From positions 41,382 to 105,381 of the forward strand of contig NZ_NHRX01000059.1 of the NCBI RefSeq assembly GCF_016653115.1: 64,000 nucleotides of DNA, written 5' to 3'. The position numbers were made by a program, and so were the translations under genes. Each line of letters starts with the position of its first letter. The stretch's first letter is position 1. The stretch is from Rhodocyclus purpureus. GTDB taxonomy: Bacteria > Pseudomonadota > Gammaproteobacteria > Burkholderiales > Rhodocyclaceae. The notes under the pieces were generated by a model. It was not told the origin of the DNA. It did not search any database and was given only the letters and a program-made list of their open reading frames with translations. Shown piece after piece: positions 61,531 through 64,000 of the stretch.

Positions 61531-64000
61531 TCAATTCGCGCAACTCATGCCTGATGCGGAAACGGTGCCGGTGCAACGTGCCGGAAGTGCCACGCCCTCG
61601 AACTCGTCAACGGCCGGACTGCCCAGACCGGTTTCCATCACAACACCGGTGCGAAGGCGCGCCGGTATGCTCTCGTTGGCGTAACCGCGTTCGAGTTGCT
61701 CACGACGGATATCGCTGAGCAACTGCACGAGCGAGGCCTCGAAGCCGGCAAACTGGGCGCTCGATATGATCTCGCCGTTATAGATCACCGGAAGCGAGTA
61801 GCTACGATAGCTGACCGATGACGAACCGGTCTGGATGGGTTTGAGTTCCTTGGGCCCTCCCAGAAACAACGAGCTAGCCTCCCTGCCAGCATCGCGGGGG
61901 GGCAAGAAGACGACCAGGCCTTGCTGCCGGGCGTCCACACCCAGTTCCACGGGTATCCACGAGTCCTTATCTGCGCCACCGTAATAGTAAGGCTGGGATG
62001 CACCTATCCTCCCGTCGTCGACGGGAAGCATGGTCAGCGCCGGCACGTAAGGGTGGTGCGCGACGGCCTCCGCCGGTAGCGATGCCGTCGCCTTGACGAT
62101 GCCGTTATCGACCATGCCATCCAGCCGGCTTATCGGCAATGCGCGAGTCATCAAGAGGACCGAATCAGCAAGAACACCGATATCGGCACGCTCGTCGTAG
62201 CCGCCGAACTTCGCGATTTCTATTTTCGGGGCGGCGATGCCGACCAGATGCTGCGCGTCCGAGGAATGCGCTCCCCCATTGGCTACATCGGTGATCACGG
62301 TCACCTCTCCCTGCAAGTCGTTGCGCGTCGTCCAGCCAATCAAGCCGGCAAATGCTGTCGAAGAGGGATCCAGGGTTTCCGCAGCCTTGGTGACGAGTTC
62401 GGCGAGCGACGGCGTGGTGCTGCTCCCGTCCTTCGGCTTCAGACCGAGCAGATCGACCGACCCCGGCCCATCAACGACGACCTTGAGCCGGGAGCCGGAC
62501 TGGTTCGTGATTGATCCGCCCTCCCTCAATTCGACTGCATTGTCGTAGTAGGCAAGGGAAAATCCATCTTCCCCTTTGACCGTGAGGATCCGTGCATCGC
62601 TAGCGCTTACATGCAGGGTCGTATCGCCCCCGAGTTCCACGCGATCAGCGTAGGACTGCCTCCCGGTCGTGCGGACCAAGCCGCCATTGATCAGCAGCTT
62701 TCCGCCCGCATCGGTGGTCAGGCTCGCCAAGGGCGTATCGGCATGGACTGCATCGTTGAAACCACCGACTGCATCGTTGAAAGTAACGGTTCCCTGGCTG
62801 TTCAAGCTCAGGCTGCTGGGGCCAAAAACCTTGCCATGGAATGTCACGTCGCCCGCGCCGCTACTGAGCGTCGTCGCCCCGGCGATAGTCGCATCGCCCA
62901 AATACTCCTGCTTCCCGGAACTAGTCACCGTCCTGCCCGTGATCGTCGTCGATTTGCTCACCGTCAACGTAGTCAGCCCGCTCAGCGTTCCACCTAAAAC
63001 CGCATCGCCGAAGATCGACAGCGCGTGCTCTACCCCCGTCCCCCCTTTCAGCATCTTCACGGTGCTCCCGGTCAGGGTCGTATCGGTGCCAAGTGTCACA
63101 CCGCCACCGTAGCTTTGCTCGCCAACGGTCACCAGGTTTCCGATATCAAGCTTCGTCGTCCCCGTCACGGTCAGGCTGTTCAGATCACTCACCGTGTTAC
63201 CCAACACCGCATTACCCTCGATCGTCAGAGACTTGCTGCCCCCTGCAAGCGTGCCCTTGCTCCTGACCGTGCTGCCCTTCAAGGTAGTGTCGACACTGAG
63301 CGTCACCGCATCACCGTAGCTTTGCTCGCCGCTGGTCTTGACAGAGCCACCTTCGATCAGCGTCTGCCCAAGGGCATCGGTCGTCAGGCTGGCCAACGCC
63401 GTGCCTGCACCCACCGCCTGGCTGAAGGTCGTGATCCCGCTGCTATTCACCTCCAACTCGCCGGGGCCATCGATACGGCCGCTGAAACTCACGTCGCCCG
63501 CCCCGCTGCTGACCGTCAGTCGCTTGCTCAGCGTCGTCGCCCCGGCGACCATCACCGCTCCACCCAGGGTACTGAGCGACGCATCCGCGTTATGGATGAC
63601 GAGATTGTCGCCGTAGGTCTGCGCGCCCGTGCTCCTGACCTCTCCGCCCGTAATCGTCGTCGATTTGCTGACCGTCAAAGTCGTCAGCCCACTCGACGTT
63701 CCACCTAAAACCGCATCGCCGACGATCGACAGAGGGTGCTCTCGACCCGTCACCCCTCCCAGCATCTTCACGGTACTCCCGGCCAGGGTGGTATCGGCAC
63801 CAAGCGTCACCGCGCCACCATAGCTTTGCTCACCAACGGTCACGAGGTTTCCGATATCAAGCTTCGTCGTCCCCGTCACGGTCAGGCTGTTCAGATCACT
63901 CACCGTGTTACCCAACACCGCATTACCCTCGATCGTCAGAGACTTGCTGCCCCCTGCAAGCGTGCCCTTGCTCCTGACCGTGCTGCCCTTCAAGGTGGTG
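61531..64000 (-). CDS. Haemagglutinin-like repeat exoprotein, C-terminal part (5' end outside window)
   Basis: At least 823 residues in the window, open at the right edge, so signal peptide and TPS domain are not seen. Beta-helix repeats include SLTVTGTTKLDIGNLVTVGE, TTLTVSKSTTITG and ASLTTDALGQTLIEGG. A non-repetitive C-terminal region of ~300 residues follows (SWIPVELGVDARQQGLVVFL, YNGEIISSAQFAGFEASLVQ), with two Cys near the end. The repeats are recent at DNA level, with a 711-bp period. It is convergent with the kinase gene (62 bp between stops). It is probably another substrate of a TpsB-type transporter; which one is unknown. Confidence 0.85.
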   Translation of the reverse strand, partial: TTLKGSTVRSKGTLAGGSKSLTIEGNAVLGNTVSDLNSLTVTGTTKLDIGNLVTVGEQSYGGAVTLGADTTLAGSTVKMLGGVTGREHPLSIVGDAVLGGTSSGLTTLTVSKSTTITGGEVRSTGAQTYGDNLVIHNADASLSTLGGAVMVAGATTLSKRLTVSSGAGDVSFSGRIDGPGELEVNSSGITTFSQAVGAGTALASLTTDALGQTLIEGGSVKTSGEQSYGDAVTLSVDTTLKGSTVRSKGTLAGGSKSLTIEGNAVLGNTVSDLNSLTVTGTTKLDIGNLVTVGEQSYGGGVTLGTDTTLTGSTVKMLKGGTGVEHALSIFGDAVLGGTLSGLTTLTVSKSTTITGRTVTSSGKQEYLGDATIAGATTLSSGAGDVTFHGKVFGPSSLSLNSQGTVTFNDAVGGFNDAVHADTPLASLTTDAGGKLLINGGLVRTTGRQSYADRVELGGDTTLHVSASDARILTVKGEDGFSLAYYDNAVELREGGSITNQSGSRLKVVVDGPGSVDLLGLKPKDGSSTTPSLAELVTKAAETLDPSSTAFAGLIGWTTRNDLQGEVTVITDVANGGAHSSDAQHLVGIAAPKIEIAKFGGYDERADIGVLADSVLLMTRALPISRLDGMVDNGIVKATASLPAEAVAHHPYVPALTMLPVDDGRIGASQPYYYGGADKDSWIPVELGVDARQQGLVVFLPPRDAGREASSLFLGGPKELKPIQTGSSSVSYRSYSLPVIYNGEIISSAQFAGFEASLVQLLSDIRREQLERGYANESIPARLRTGVVMETGLGSPAVDEFEGVALPARCTGTVSASGMSCAN
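63119..63289 (-). repeat. Internal direct repeat of the haemagglutinin-like gene, copy A
   Basis: Nearly identical to 63830-64000 (I count about three mismatches in 170 bp), offset exactly 711 bp (237 codons). Weaker similarity continues leftwards, so the repeat unit is the whole 711 bp. Confidence 0.85.
63830..64000 (-). repeat. Internal direct repeat of the haemagglutinin-like gene, copy B (reaches window edge)
   Basis: Matches 63119-63289 as described there; probably continues beyond the right edge. Confidence 0.85.

Overview
The window is GC-rich, densely coded bacterial chromosome. Gene content and protein style point to a betaproteobacterium of the Rhodocyclaceae, most like Candidatus Accumulibacter. 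The pointers are an exopolyphosphatase, SmpB/UvrB/TyrB of betaproteobacterial type, type VI secretion genes, a compact group 4 [NiFe]-hydrogenase and many small dispersed repeats. The taxonomic call is an inference, because no rRNA is present.

Layout. 1-2.3 kb: an MlaE-type ABC permease (cut by the window edge) behind ppx. 2.4-3.9 kb: a 3' remnant of an MmeI-like DNA methyltransferase and an AbrB/Doc toxin-antitoxin pair, lying between two copies of a dispersed repeat. 4-7.5 kb: uvrB and an aromatic/aspartate aminotransferase, divergent. 7.6-10.8 kb: two identical tRNA-Asn(GTT) genes, each with its own promoter and terminator. They bracket a three-gene block: a nucleoside phosphorylase-like protein, a HARE-HTH/GIY-YIG protein and a DUF-Nudix fusion. 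10.9-16.6 kb: small housekeeping genes (yjdM, nudF, MEKHLA, yceH, nudC, an MsrA-Trx-MsrB lipoprotein), an acuI-like fragment, repeats and a MITE-like element. 16.7-18.4 kb: Xre/RES and Phd/RelE toxin-antitoxin pairs. 18.4-20 kb: an exported protein, a VanZ-like protein and smpB. 20.3-25.1 kb: two tandem 773-residue proteins that fuse a cyclic-nucleotide-binding domain, an acetate-kinase domain and a PduL phosphotransacylase. 25.2-30.1 kb: a RHH/RelE pair, a DUF1992 protein, a large unknown protein and two glutathione transferases.

30.2-40.6 kb is one ten-gene minus-strand operon. It encodes a formate-dehydrogenase-like molybdoprotein, a HydB/HydG-like Fe-S plus flavin diaphorase pair, a HycI protease, the HyfB/HyfG/HyfC/ferredoxin/HyfI core of a proton-pumping group 4 hydrogenase, and a stand-alone receiver protein whose phosphoacceptor Asp is Glu. 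It looks like a membrane hydrogenase wired to both formate and NAD(P)H.

41-53.5 kb holds half of a type VI secretion system: the membrane complex TssJ/K/L/M plus the full threonine-phosphorylation control module (TagF, PpkA, PppA, Fha/TagH) and an OmpA protein. Sheath, baseplate, Hcp, VgrG and ClpV genes are not here. 53.8-64 kb holds a two-partner secretion region. It has a TpsB transporter, a TpsA-type exoprotein ending in a caspase-like (C14) peptidase domain, a second PpkA-like kinase and, convergent, the C-terminal part of a repeat-rich haemagglutinin-like protein running off the right edge.

The candidates most likely to be undescribed are the duplicated cNMP-AckA-PduL fusion with altered acetate-kinase phosphate-binding residues, the TpsA-caspase exoprotein beside a paralogous Ser/Thr kinase, the hybrid hydrogenase operon, and the block between the tRNA-Asn genes.
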